NCBI RefSeq assembly: GCF_008001235.1
Contig: NZ_CP040751.1
Location: 2,773,001-2,837,000 of the forward strand
DNA length: 64,000 nucleotides
Direction of reading: 5' to 3'
From: Salidesulfovibrio onnuriiensis
GTDB lineage: Bacteria; Desulfobacterota; Desulfovibrionia; Desulfovibrionales; Desulfovibrionaceae
In this document: one piece after another, positions 35,555-44,054 of the stretch
Layout: each line of letters starts with the position of its first letter
How positions within the stretch are numbered: the first letter of the stretch is position 1
Program-made: the position numbers and the translations under genes
The notes under the pieces: generated by a model
Databases searched by the model: none
Told to the model about the DNA's origin: nothing
The model's input: only the letters and a program-made list of their open reading frames with translations

Positions 35555-35635
35555 TGTATGCTCCTGGTTATCATTGTGAATTACCAAGTTTTTTCGTATA
35601 TTCATCAAAATCGATTCATATCGTAGGAATTAAAG

Positions 35636-36601
35636 ATGCCCAAACCCATTCTCGACATACAGGGTCTGACCACCTGTTTTTCCTCCCCCAAGGGAATCGC
35701 CAAGGCGGTGGATACCGTCAGCCTGACCTTTATGCAAGGCGAAACTCTGGCCATCGTGGGCGAATCCGGCTGCGGCAAGACCGTGCTGGCCCTGTCCGTG
35801 CTGGGGCTCATTCCGGATCCGCCCGGCCGCGTCACCCAGGGCAGCGCGTTCTACAAGGGGCGGGATCTGCTGGACATGACCGAAAACGAGTTGCGCACGG
35901 TGCGAGGCAACCAGATTTCCATGATCTTCCAGGAGCCCATGACCGCCCTCAACCCGGTCTTCCGCGTGGACGACCAGATCGGCGAGGCCCTTCGCCTGCA
36001 TCGGGGCATGGGCAAACAGGAGGCTGCGGAAAGGGCCGTATCCATGCTGGAACTGGTGGGCATCTCCAATCCCCGGCGCATCGCCCGCTCCTTCCCGCAC
36101 GAGCTTTCCGGGGGCATGCGCCAGCGGGTCATGATCGCCATGGCCCTGTCCTGCGAGCCGGACCTGCTCATCGCCGACGAACCGACCACCGCCCTGGACG
36201 TGACCATCCAGGCCCAGATCCTGGAACTCATGGAAGACCTCAAGCAACGCATGAACGGTTCTCTGCTGCTCATCACCCATGACCTGGGCGTGGTGGCCCG
36301 CATGGCCCAGCGCGTTGCCGTCATGTATTCGGGAAAAATCGTGGAACTGGCCACGGTGGAACAGATTTTCGAGGACCCCAAGCATCCCTATACCCAGGGG
36401 CTCATCGGCTCGGTGCCCGATATCGGCCAGAAAGGCGACCTGAACGCCATCCCAGGCGTGGTGCCGTCCATCTTCAATCTGCCCCGGGGCTGCCGGTTCC
36501 ATCCGCGCTGTCCCAAGGCGTTCGACCGCTGCGCGCAGGAAATGCCGGAGCGCTTCGAACTGGACAACGGCCGCAGCGTGCGCTGCTGGCTTTACGCATA
36601 A
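35636..36601 (+). CDS. oppD: Oligopeptide ABC transporter ATPase (OppD/DppD)
   Basis: A 321-residue ATPase. Walker A is GESGCGKTVLALSVLG, the signature is LSGGMRQRVMIAMALS, Walker B is LLIADEPTTALD, and a C-terminal oligo_HPY extension (CRFHPRCPKAFDRC) is present, as in peptide and nickel importers. ATG 35636 follows AGGAATTAAAG. It precedes oppF directly, but no permease or binding protein is next to it. Confidence 0.92.
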   Translation: MPKPILDIQGLTTCFSSPKGIAKAVDTVSLTFMQGETLAIVGESGCGKTVLALSVLGLIPDPPGRVTQGSAFYKGRDLLDMTENELRTVRGNQISMIFQEPMTALNPVFRVDDQIGEALRLHRGMGKQEAAERAVSMLELVGISNPRRIARSFPHELSGGMRQRVMIAMALSCEPDLLIADEPTTALDVTIQAQILELMEDLKQRMNGSLLLITHDLGVVARMAQRVAVMYSGKIVELATVEQIFEDPKHPYTQGLIGSVPDIGQKGDLNAIPGVVPSIFNLPRGCRFHPRCPKAFDRCAQEMPERFELDNGRSVRCWLYA

Positions 36602-36616
36602 CCGGAGGGTACGACC

Positions 36617-37570
36617 ATAGCCCCGCTCCTGGAAATACGAAATCTGCACAAGCGCTTCCGGGTCTCCGGCGGCCTGCTCGGCCTCAAGACCGGGGAAGTG
36701 CATGCGGTCACGGACGTGAGCTTCACCCTGGACAAGGGGGAAACCCTGGGCCTGGTGGGCGAATCCGGATGCGGGAAATCCACCCTGGCCAAATGCGTCA
36801 TGGGCCTGGAAACCATGACCTCCGGCGACATCCTGTTCCAGGGCGCCTCCATCCGGGACTGGGACCACAAGAAGCTGCGCCGCAGCATGCAGATGGTCTT
36901 CCAGGACCCCTACTCCTCGCTCAACCCGCGCCAGCGCGTCGGGGATATCATCAAGGAGATGTACGACATCCACGGCATCGGCACCCGAGCCGAACGCAAG
37001 GACAAGGTGCGCGCCCTGCTGGAACGGGTGGGACTACGCCCGGACCAGTTCGAACGCTACCCGCATGAATTTTCCGGCGGCCAGCGCCAGCGCGTGGCCG
37101 TGGCCCGCGCCCTGGCCCTGGACCCGGATCTGGTGGTCTGCGACGAGCCCGTGTCGGCCCTGGACGTTTCCGTGCGCGCCCAGGTGCTCAACCTGTTGCG
37201 CAGCCTGCAGCAACAGTTCGAGCTGACCTATATCTTCATTTCCCACGACCTCTCCGTGGTCAGCCACATCAGCGACCGCGTGGCCGTCATGTACCTGGGG
37301 CGCATCGTGGAGCTCGCGCCCTCCGAAGCGCTCTTTGAAAAACCGCTCCATCCGTATACGAAGGCCCTGCTCTCGGCCATCCTGCCTCCCGATCCCAGAA
37401 AGCATACCCAACGCATCCCGCTTTCCGGCGACCTGCCCAGTCCCACCCGGCCGCCCCAGGGCTGCCCGTTCCATCCGCGCTGCCCCGAGGCCATGGACAA
37501 GTGCCGCATTGACGCTCCCGCCTTCAATGATCTAGAAGGCAAGAGACACGTGGCCTGCTGGCTTTATTGA
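36617..37570 (+). CDS. oppF: Oligopeptide ABC transporter ATPase (OppF/DppF), ATA start?
   Basis: About 317 residues. The family N-terminus (APLLEIRNLHKRFRV) begins directly after an ATA codon at 36617, with GGAGGG seven bases upstream and an in-frame stop at 36599-36601. No ATG, GTG or TTG lies between that stop and GTG 36698, which would remove 27 conserved residues. The likely start is therefore the rare ATA; a sequencing error is the alternative. Walker A GESGCGKSTLAKC, signature FSGGQRQRVAVARALA and the HPY tail are intact. Confidence 0.85.
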   Translation: MAPLLEIRNLHKRFRVSGGLLGLKTGEVHAVTDVSFTLDKGETLGLVGESGCGKSTLAKCVMGLETMTSGDILFQGASIRDWDHKKLRRSMQMVFQDPYSSLNPRQRVGDIIKEMYDIHGIGTRAERKDKVRALLERVGLRPDQFERYPHEFSGGQRQRVAVARALALDPDLVVCDEPVSALDVSVRAQVLNLLRSLQQQFELTYIFISHDLSVVSHISDRVAVMYLGRIVELAPSEALFEKPLHPYTKALLSAILPPDPRKHTQRIPLSGDLPSPTRPPQGCPFHPRCPEAMDKCRIDAPAFNDLEGKRHVACWLY

Positions 37571-37624
37571 TCATATTCGAGGAGAATACTTCACCTTTCT
37601 TCCGCCACCCAAAGGAGTGTTCCA

Positions 37625-38182
37625 TTGATTACCCGAGAAGAAGCTTTTGAATTGTTGAAAACCCGCAACGGCGACCCGGCACAGATCAACCACGGCCTGG
37701 AATCCGAGGCCGTACTGCGCGCCCTGGCCCGCAAGCTGGGCAAGGACGAGGACCTGTGGGGCATCACGGGCCTGCTGCACGATCTCGACTATCCCGCGAC
37801 CAAGGAAGGCGTCACCCGCCACGGGCTGGACACGGCCGACATGCTCCAGGGCCAGCTGCCCGAGGACGCGCTCAACGCCATCCGCCGCCACGCCGCTGAA
37901 ATGAATGGTTCCGAAGGCCCGGAGACCGACTTCGACTATGCCCTGCGTTGCGGCGAAACCGTCACCGGCCTGGTGCATACCGCGGCCCTGGTGCGGCCCA
38001 CCAGGATGGAAGGCATGACCCCCAAGAGCCTAAAGAAGAAAATGAAGGACAAGGCCTTTGCCGCCAGCGTCAACCGCGACGAGATCCGCGAAAGCGACAA
38101 GCTGGGCCTGGAACTTGGCGAATTCCTGCAGATTTCCATCGACGCCATTACCGAGATCGCACCAGAGGTGGGGCTGGCATAA
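37625..38182 (+). CDS. HD-domain hydrolase
   Basis: A 185-residue HD-superfamily protein. Metal ligands are visible in INHGLESEAV and GLLHDLDYP (residues about 22 and 57-59), with RHGLDTADML and a later RRHAAEM. Such HDIG proteins hydrolyse phosphate esters; the substrate is unknown. It starts with TTG at 37625 because AAGGAG lies seven bases before it. It sits between oppF and a terminator. Confidence 0.8.
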   Translation: MITREEAFELLKTRNGDPAQINHGLESEAVLRALARKLGKDEDLWGITGLLHDLDYPATKEGVTRHGLDTADMLQGQLPEDALNAIRRHAAEMNGSEGPETDFDYALRCGETVTGLVHTAALVRPTRMEGMTPKSLKKKMKDKAFAASVNRDEIRESDKLGLELGEFLQISIDAITEIAPEVGLA

Positions 38183-38251
38183 TCCGAACAATGCGGTGCT
38201 CTGCCCCCGCCAGGGGTTTTCGAGCCTGGATATTCCGATGAGCAAACACGG

Positions 38252-38280
38252 CAAGGGCAGGCATATCCTGCCCTTGTTTT
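38252..38280 (+). terminator. Rho-independent terminator
   Basis: Stem CAAGGGCAGG (38252-38261) with CCTGCCCTTG (38267-38276), then TTTT. It ends the oppDF-HD unit about 70 bases past the HD stop. Confidence 0.75.
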
Positions 38281-38393
38281 CATCTACAGACAGAAAAAGG
38301 GCGAAACAATCCCTCCATCGGCAGTCTTGCCGGTTGCACGATTCCTGCTTGTATATTACCCATCAAAGGCTCAACCGAAACAGAGGGAAATCC

Positions 38394-39164
38394 GTGGTAA
38401 CCATATCCGAGCCCTTCGCACATGGCGACTCCGTGATCCACCGCGCCGACCCGCGCGCGCGGCTGGTTTCCGCACTGCTGCTCACCATTCCCATGGCCCT
38501 GCTCACAACATCCTGGGCCGCGGGGATATCGGTGGCCGTGGGACTCGTTCTCGTTTTTCTGGCGGCCCTTTCCCCGGTTGCGGTCATGAACCGCCTGCTG
38601 GCGGTAAACCTGTTCATCGCCTTCCTGTGGATATTCTTGCCCTTTTCCACGCCGGGCGCGCCTCTTCTTGTTCTGGGGCCGCTGGCCGTGGCCAGGGAGG
38701 GCATCCACCTGGCCCTGCTCCTGACTCTCAAGTCCAACGCCGTGGTGCTCTGCCTCATGGCGCTCATGGGCTCCATCCGGATACAGGACATGGGGCCGGC
38801 CATGCAGTCACTGCGCCTCCCCGTCAAACTCTGTCACCTGTTCCTGTTCACCTTCCGCTACATCTTCGTCATCAGGAAGGAATACCAAACCATGACCCGG
38901 GCCATGGCCGTACGCGGGTTCAAGCCCAGAACCAACCTGCATACCTACCGCAGCTACGCCTGGCTGGTGGGCATGCTGCTGGTAAAAAGCTGGGACCGGG
39001 CCGAACGCGTCTACAACGCCATGCTCTGCCGAGGTTTCCAGGGCCGTTTCTACACCCTGGCGAACTTCAACTTCACCACGGGCGACATCTTCTTCATCAC
39101 AACGGCAGCCCTGGCGGCCCTGGGCATCACGGCCTGCGACCTGCTGCACCGAGGACTGATATGA
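38394..39164 (+). CDS. cbiQ: ECF transporter transmembrane protein CbiQ
   Basis: A 256-residue membrane T-component of an energy-coupling-factor importer. It has several membrane helices and the two coupling motifs, here AMAVRGF (about residues 170-176) and AMLCRGFQGRF (about 210-220), of the A-R-G type. The start is GTG 38394 after GAGGG; a longer in-frame codon run upstream lies in another gene. It overlaps cbiO by ATGA. No S-component gene is adjacent. Confidence 0.88.
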   Translation: MVTISEPFAHGDSVIHRADPRARLVSALLLTIPMALLTTSWAAGISVAVGLVLVFLAALSPVAVMNRLLAVNLFIAFLWIFLPFSTPGAPLLVLGPLAVAREGIHLALLLTLKSNAVVLCLMALMGSIRIQDMGPAMQSLRLPVKLCHLFLFTFRYIFVIRKEYQTMTRAMAVRGFKPRTNLHTYRSYAWLVGMLLVKSWDRAERVYNAMLCRGFQGRFYTLANFNFTTGDIFFITTAALAALGITACDLLHRGLI

Positions 39165-39883
39165 CCGCTGAAAACCTCATAGAGTTGAACGACATCCATT
39201 ACACCTACCCCGACGGCGACCCCGTGCTTCTGGGCCTGGACTTCACCCTGGCCCCGGGGAGCAAGGTCGGCATCATGGGACCCAACGGCGCGGGCAAAAC
39301 CACCTTCCTGCATATCCTCATGGGGCTCATCCGTCCGGATCAGGGCGCCATTCGCCTTTTTGGCCAGGATCTCACCGCGAGCAAGAACTTCAACGGTGCC
39401 CGGCTCAAGATCGGCTTCCTGTTCCAGCATTCGGACGACCAGCTGTTCAGCCCGTCCGTGCTCGACGACGTGGCCTTCGGCCCCCTCAACCAGGGCCTTT
39501 CGCGGGAGGAGGCAAAGCGAATTTCCCTGGAAACGCTGGAGCGCCTGGGACTGGAGGGATTCGAAAACAGGGTGCCCTACCGGCTCTCGGGCGGGGAAAA
39601 GAAGCTGGTGGCCCTGGCCACGGTGCTGGCCATGAACCCCAAGGTGCTGGTGCTGGACGAACCCACCACCGGCCTTTCACCGGAGGCGCGGGACAGGCTC
39701 ATGCACATCCTCGACCATCTGGATATTCCGAGAATCGTGGTTTCCCACGATGCGGATTTTCTTGCCCGCACAACGGATGAAATCCTGGCCCTGCGGGGCG
39801 GCACAATCAGCAGAGGCGCGCTCAAACCTCACACGCACATGCATGTGCATGTGGAAGGCGACGTCCCCCACGAGCACAGCTAG
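39161..39883 (+). CDS. cbiO: ECF transporter ATPase CbiO
   Basis: A 240-residue ABC ATPase with Walker A GPNGAGKTTFL, Q-loop FQHSDDQLF, signature LSGGEKKLVALA and Walker B VLVLDEPTTGLS. Six histidines occur in the last 17 residues (HTHMHVHV and HEHS), which suggests nickel or cobalt as cargo, though the evidence is indirect. Its stop forms a shared CTAG with the convergent CheY gene at 39880-39883. Confidence 0.92.
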   Translation: MTAENLIELNDIHYTYPDGDPVLLGLDFTLAPGSKVGIMGPNGAGKTTFLHILMGLIRPDQGAIRLFGQDLTASKNFNGARLKIGFLFQHSDDQLFSPSVLDDVAFGPLNQGLSREEAKRISLETLERLGLEGFENRVPYRLSGGEKKLVALATVLAMNPKVLVLDEPTTGLSPEARDRLMHILDHLDIPRIVVSHDADFLARTTDEILALRGGTISRGALKPHTHMHVHVEGDVPHEHS

Positions 39884-40287
39884 GACTCTGCGGGCAGGGA
39901 TGCCCCCAGGACCTTGACGATCTTGGCGATGAGCTGGTTGGTGTTGAAGGGTTTGACGATGTAGTTGGACACGCCGAGCTTGACCGCCTCCATGACGTTT
40001 TCCTTGTAGGCCTCGGCCGTGATCATGATGAAAGGGAGTTCCTTGAACTTCTCGTTCTCCCGGACCATCTGCAGCAGTTCCAGCCCGTCCATGCCGGGCA
40101 TCTTCTGGTCGCTGAGCACCAACTCGATGCTCCCGGCCTCGATATGTGGCCAGGCGGTCTTGCCGTCATCGGCCGTGACGATATTCTTGAAACCGCACTC
40201 CCGCAACGCACTAACCACGATCCTGCGCATGGTGGCGGAGTCGTCCACCACGAGAATCCTCATATTCAGATCAATTTCAGCCGCCAT
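39880..40287 (-). CDS. CheY-like response regulator
   Basis: A 135-residue stand-alone receiver domain. The DDSATMRRIV N-terminal acidic patch, LVLSDQKMPGMDG with the phospho-acceptor Asp, MITAEA and KPFNTNQ with the conserved Lys match CheY. It starts at ATG 40287; an in-frame ATG at 40263 is possible. It has no output domain, so it probably acts at the flagellar switch or as a phosphate sink. A distant cheW is at 12 kb. Confidence 0.9.
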   Translation of the reverse strand: MAAEIDLNMRILVVDDSATMRRIVVSALRECGFKNIVTADDGKTAWPHIEAGSIELVLSDQKMPGMDGLELLQMVRENEKFKELPFIMITAEAYKENVMEAVKLGVSNYIVKPFNTNQLIAKIVKVLGASLPAES

Positions 40288-40325
40288 ATGTACTACGCTC
40301 AGTAAGGGGTTGATCCTGCACCCCA

Positions 40326-40355
40326 TACATAGCATCGCCCGGAAAAGCCGGTCAA
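40326..40355 (-). promoter_or_regulatory. Candidate promoter of the CheY-like gene
   Basis: On the minus strand TTGACC (40350-40355) is followed after 18 bases by TATGTA (40326-40331), preceded by TGC as in an extended -10, about 40 bases upstream of the start. Confidence 0.4.
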
Positions 40356-40470
40356 TCATCACGATTGAAAACATATTGAAAATAAATGGTCCGCACGGGT
40401 TGGCATTCGTGGGAAAATGCCTATTCTCTTCCGGCACGCACGCGCACAAACACCGAACCTGAAGTAGCAT

Positions 40471-41862
40471 ATGGCATCCGATATCGCAGCCGACATGGCG
40501 CAATCCCCCTACCGCACCATCTGGAAACTGTCCTGGCCCCAGATCCTGATGATGGTTTTCCATTTCTTCATCGGCGTGGCCGACGTCTGGGTGGCGGGCA
40601 AGATCAACCGCGAAGTCCAGGCATCCCTGGGCCTCATCACCCAATCGCTTTTCTTCATGCTCGTGGTGGCCGTGGCCCTGGCCAACGGGGCCGTGGCGGC
40701 CATCAGCCAGTCCGAGGGCGCGGGCCTGCACCGCCGCGTGCAGCGCTACGTGGGCGTCTGCGTGGTGGCGGCGCTGGTGCTGGGCCAACTGTTCATGTTC
40801 CTGTGCCTGCCCATCCGGGGCCTGCTGCTCACCGCGCTCCAGGTGCCGCAGGAGATGCGCTACGTCACCGATTATTTCCTGGAAGTATACCTGTACGTGC
40901 TGCCGCCCTACTTCCTGCTCGTCATCTCCAACGCCGTATTCCGGGCGCGCAAACGGGTCATGTTCCCGCTCTACAGCGGCATTATCATCACCTTGTCCAA
41001 CGCGTTCCTGGACCTGGGGCTCGGCCTGGGCTGGTTCGGCCTGCCGAACATCGGCTACAAGGGACTGGCCTGGGCGACCTTCGGATCGATAACCGCAGGC
41101 TCCCTGCTCAACCTGGCAGTGCTCTTCGCCCGGGGCGACCTCAGCTCCAAGAGCCTGGCCCCCTGGCGCTGGATCAAAAAGGCCGCACCCTACATCCTCA
41201 AGGTGGCCTGGCCCGCGGGCCTCATGCAGATCGTCTGGCATTCCGGCTACTTGGTGCTCTACGCCATCACGGCCAGCCTGCCCGTGGGCAAGATCGACGC
41301 CCTGGCGGGCATGTCCATCGGCCTGCGCATCGAATCGTTCCTGTTTCTGCCTGCGTTCGCCTTCAACATGACCGCGAGTATCCTCATAGGGCATTACCTG
41401 GGCGCACGCCGCCCCGACGAGGCCAAACAATTCGGTCTCCGCATCCTGGGCATCGGCCTGGTGTTCATCCTGATCTTCGCGGTAAGCCTGTGGCAGATCA
41501 TGCTCCCCTGTGTGGAGCTCTTCACCAAGGACCCGGCGGTCACGGCCCAGGCCATGGACTACCTGTGGTGGAACGTGCTAGCCATACCTTTCACCCTGAC
41601 CAGCATGATCCTGGCCGGGGCCTTCAACGGGGCGGGGGCAACCCTCTGGAACATGCTCATCATGGGCGGGGCCACCTGGTTCCTGCGCCTGCCGCTGGCC
41701 TATGTGCTCGGCCACCATGTTCTCAAGACCTCCACCGGCATCTGGGTCGCCATGCTCTGTTCCCAGATCGTGCAGTCCGCAACCCTGTTCTACTGTTTCA
41801 AGTTCCGGAACTGGGCCAGGTTCGCCATGATCAAAAAGAAAAACAACAAGGATTCACAATAA
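40471..41862 (+). CDS. MATE-family efflux/flippase protein
   Basis: A 463-residue integral membrane protein with about 12 hydrophobic segments and the MATE fold entry WKLSWPQILMMVFHFFIGVAD. MATE proteins export drugs or metabolites with Na+ or H+; the MOP superfamily also holds lipid flippases such as MurJ. It starts at ATG 40471 with a weak ribosome-binding site. Its stop overlaps the next start by one base, so it is coupled to a DUF2156 protein. Confidence 0.88.
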   Translation: MASDIAADMAQSPYRTIWKLSWPQILMMVFHFFIGVADVWVAGKINREVQASLGLITQSLFFMLVVAVALANGAVAAISQSEGAGLHRRVQRYVGVCVVAALVLGQLFMFLCLPIRGLLLTALQVPQEMRYVTDYFLEVYLYVLPPYFLLVISNAVFRARKRVMFPLYSGIIITLSNAFLDLGLGLGWFGLPNIGYKGLAWATFGSITAGSLLNLAVLFARGDLSSKSLAPWRWIKKAAPYILKVAWPAGLMQIVWHSGYLVLYAITASLPVGKIDALAGMSIGLRIESFLFLPAFAFNMTASILIGHYLGARRPDEAKQFGLRILGIGLVFILIFAVSLWQIMLPCVELFTKDPAVTAQAMDYLWWNVLAIPFTLTSMILAGAFNGAGATLWNMLIMGGATWFLRLPLAYVLGHHVLKTSTGIWVAMLCSQIVQSATLFYCFKFRNWARFAMIKKKNNKDSQ

Positions 41863-42743
41863 TGCTGCTTGAATTCGAACCGATTTCCCTGGATCGCCAG
41901 GAGGAATACAGGGCGGCCCTGTCCTGTTGCCCGCAGCTCATGACTTCGGACTTCGCCTTTGCCAACATCTGGGGCTGGGCCGAATACTACCAGTTGGAAT
42001 GGGCCTTCCACAAAGGACTGGTCTGGATCCGGCAGAACTACCCGGAGCCAGCCTGCTGGGCCCCCGTGGGGCATTGGGGCGACTATGACTGGGCCTCCTG
42101 CAAGGCCATGCGCGAATGCAACAAATACATCCGCGTACCCGAATACCTCTCCACCCTCTGGGCCGAAGCCTACGGCGACTCCATCAACCTGGCCGAAAAG
42201 CGGGACCAGTGGGACTACGTCTATTCCGTGGAGGAGCTGGTGGCCCTGCGCGGCAACAAGTTTCACAAGAAGAAGAACCTGCTCAACCAGTTCGCCAAGA
42301 ATTACGAATGGGAATACAAGCCCATGTGCGCGGCCCGCATCGATCAGGTTCTGACCATGCAGGCGGAATGGATCAAGTGGTTCGAGGAAAACAATCCCTC
42401 CGAGGCCCTGGTGGCGGAGAACACGGCCATCACCCGGGTGCTGACCAATTTCGACAACATCGGCGGCCTGTTCGGCGCAACCCTCAACTGCGACGGCAAG
42501 GTCATCGCCTATACCGTGGCCGAACCGCTCTGCCAGGACACGGTGGTCATCCACTTTGAAAAAGGCAACGTCGCCTACAAGGGCATTTACCAGGCCATCA
42601 ACCAGATGTTCCTGAAAAACGATGCCCCGGAATACACCTATGTGAACCGGGAACAGGACCTGGGGGACGAGGGGCTGCGCAAGGCGAAGCTCTCCTACAA
42701 CCCGACCCTGTTCCTGAAGAAATTCGAGGCCACCATCGAATAG
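41862..42743 (+). CDS. DUF2156 (LPG synthase C-terminal-like) protein
   Basis: A 293-residue soluble protein matching stand-alone DUF2156 proteins: FEPISLDRQEEY start, SDFAFANIWGWAEYY and RGNKFHKKKNLLNQF. This fold is the GNAT-like catalytic domain of MprF, which transfers amino acids from aminoacyl-tRNA to phosphatidylglycerol. There is no membrane segment. It is coupled to the upstream MATE gene and is 3 bases from an AlkP-family gene. The activity is not proven. Confidence 0.85.
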   Translation: MLLEFEPISLDRQEEYRAALSCCPQLMTSDFAFANIWGWAEYYQLEWAFHKGLVWIRQNYPEPACWAPVGHWGDYDWASCKAMRECNKYIRVPEYLSTLWAEAYGDSINLAEKRDQWDYVYSVEELVALRGNKFHKKKNLLNQFAKNYEWEYKPMCAARIDQVLTMQAEWIKWFEENNPSEALVAENTAITRVLTNFDNIGGLFGATLNCDGKVIAYTVAEPLCQDTVVIHFEKGNVAYKGIYQAINQMFLKNDAPEYTYVNREQDLGDEGLRKAKLSYNPTLFLKKFEATIE

Positions 42744-42746
42744 CCC

Positions 42747-44054
42747 ATGAGCATCCTGCTGAACAAGACAACAGGAAGCCAGCGCAACCGATGCGTGGTC
42801 CTGGGCCTGGACGGGCTGCCCCTGGATCTGGCCCTGAAACTGGGCGAGACGCTTCCCAACATCGGACGCATCGCAAAGCTGGCAACCTCGGTACGCGCCG
42901 AATTGCCCGAGCTTTCCCCGGTGAACTGGACCTCGTTCTACACGGGCGCGGGCCCGGAGGAACACGGCGTGTTCGGCTTTGCGCGCATGGATTCGGAGAC
43001 CTACCAGTGCGGGGTGGCCAACTTCGCACAGGTTCAAATTCCCACAATTTTCGACCGCCTGGGCGATGCGGGCCTGGTTTCACGGGTCATCAACCTGCCC
43101 AACACCTACCCGGCCCGGCCCATCAAGGGCATGCTCGTCTCCGGCTTCGTGGCCGAGCGCCTGGAGCAGGCCGTGCATCCGCCCTTCCTGGCCGGGAAGC
43201 TGGCGAGCATGGGCTACCGGCTGGAGGCCGACACCAGCCGGGGATCGGAGGATCCAGATTTCCTGCTGGCCGAACTGCGCACCACCCTCGCCTCCCGTCT
43301 GGCGGCCCTGGATCTCATGTGGCCGGACCTGGCCTGGGACCTGTTCGTGCTCGTGTTCACGGAAACCGACCGGCTGTTCCACTTCCTCATGCCCGCCGTC
43401 ATCCATGCTGCGCACCCGCTCCATGCCGCCTGCATGGAGTTCCTGCGCCGCTGGGACGAGGCCATCGGCGCGGTGCTGGAGCGCTATGACGCGCTGCCCG
43501 GCCCCAAACGCCTCGTGGTCCTGGCCGACCATGGATTCACGGAACTCAAGACCGAGGTGGACCTCAACGCCTGGCTGCGGCAGCAAGGCCTGCTGCGCCA
43601 GACGTCCCTGCCGGAAAACGAATGGGACTCCAGCGCCATATCCGGCGAGAGCGCGGCATTCGCCCTGGACCCGGGCCGCATCTACCTGCACACCCGCGAC
43701 CGCTTTTCCCGCGCATCGCTTTCCCGGCAACAGGCCCAACCCGCCCTGGAACGGATCAAAAACGGCCTTGCGGCCTTGACCTTGGACGGCGAGCGGGTCA
43801 TTGAGAAGATCTTCGAGGCGGACGAACTCTACCCCGGCCCCATGCGCGAACGCGCGCCGGACCTTGTCTGCCAGGCGCGTCCCGGCTTCGACCTCAAGGC
43901 CAAATTCAACCGGAAAAAAGTCTTCGGACACTTTGGCCGCACAGGCACCCACACGGTGGACGGCGCCATATTTTACGACACCAACGGGGCCCGGCCGCAA
44001 CGCATGCGGGAGACGGGCCGCCTGATACTCGATCATTTCGGAATACATCCATGA
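42747..44054 (+). CDS. Alkaline-phosphatase-superfamily phosphodiesterase
   Basis: A 435-residue AlkP-superfamily enzyme resembling type I phosphodiesterase/nucleotide pyrophosphatase. Metal sites are visible in VLGLDGLP (Asp), SPVNWTSFYTG (catalytic Thr/Ser region) and LADHGFTEL (Asp, His), with a late GTHTVDG His. No signal peptide is seen, so it is probably cytoplasmic. The substrate is unknown. It lies between the DUF2156 and helicase genes, with a 4-base overlap to the latter. Confidence 0.82.
   Translation: MSILLNKTTGSQRNRCVVLGLDGLPLDLALKLGETLPNIGRIAKLATSVRAELPELSPVNWTSFYTGAGPEEHGVFGFARMDSETYQCGVANFAQVQIPTIFDRLGDAGLVSRVINLPNTYPARPIKGMLVSGFVAERLEQAVHPPFLAGKLASMGYRLEADTSRGSEDPDFLLAELRTTLASRLAALDLMWPDLAWDLFVLVFTETDRLFHFLMPAVIHAAHPLHAACMEFLRRWDEAIGAVLERYDALPGPKRLVVLADHGFTELKTEVDLNAWLRQQGLLRQTSLPENEWDSSAISGESAAFALDPGRIYLHTRDRFSRASLSRQQAQPALERIKNGLAALTLDGERVIEKIFEADELYPGPMRERAPDLVCQARPGFDLKAKFNRKKVFGHFGRTGTHTVDGAIFYDTNGARPQRMRETGRLILDHFGIHP

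Noticed and set aside
38327-39160. Upstream in-frame extension of cbiO
   Set aside because: These codons are an out-of-frame reading of cbiQ; the ABC domain begins at ATG 39161.
40288-41430. Upstream in-frame extension of the CheY-like gene
   Set aside because: The extra 380 codons are antisense to the MATE gene; the receiver domain is complete from ATG 40287.
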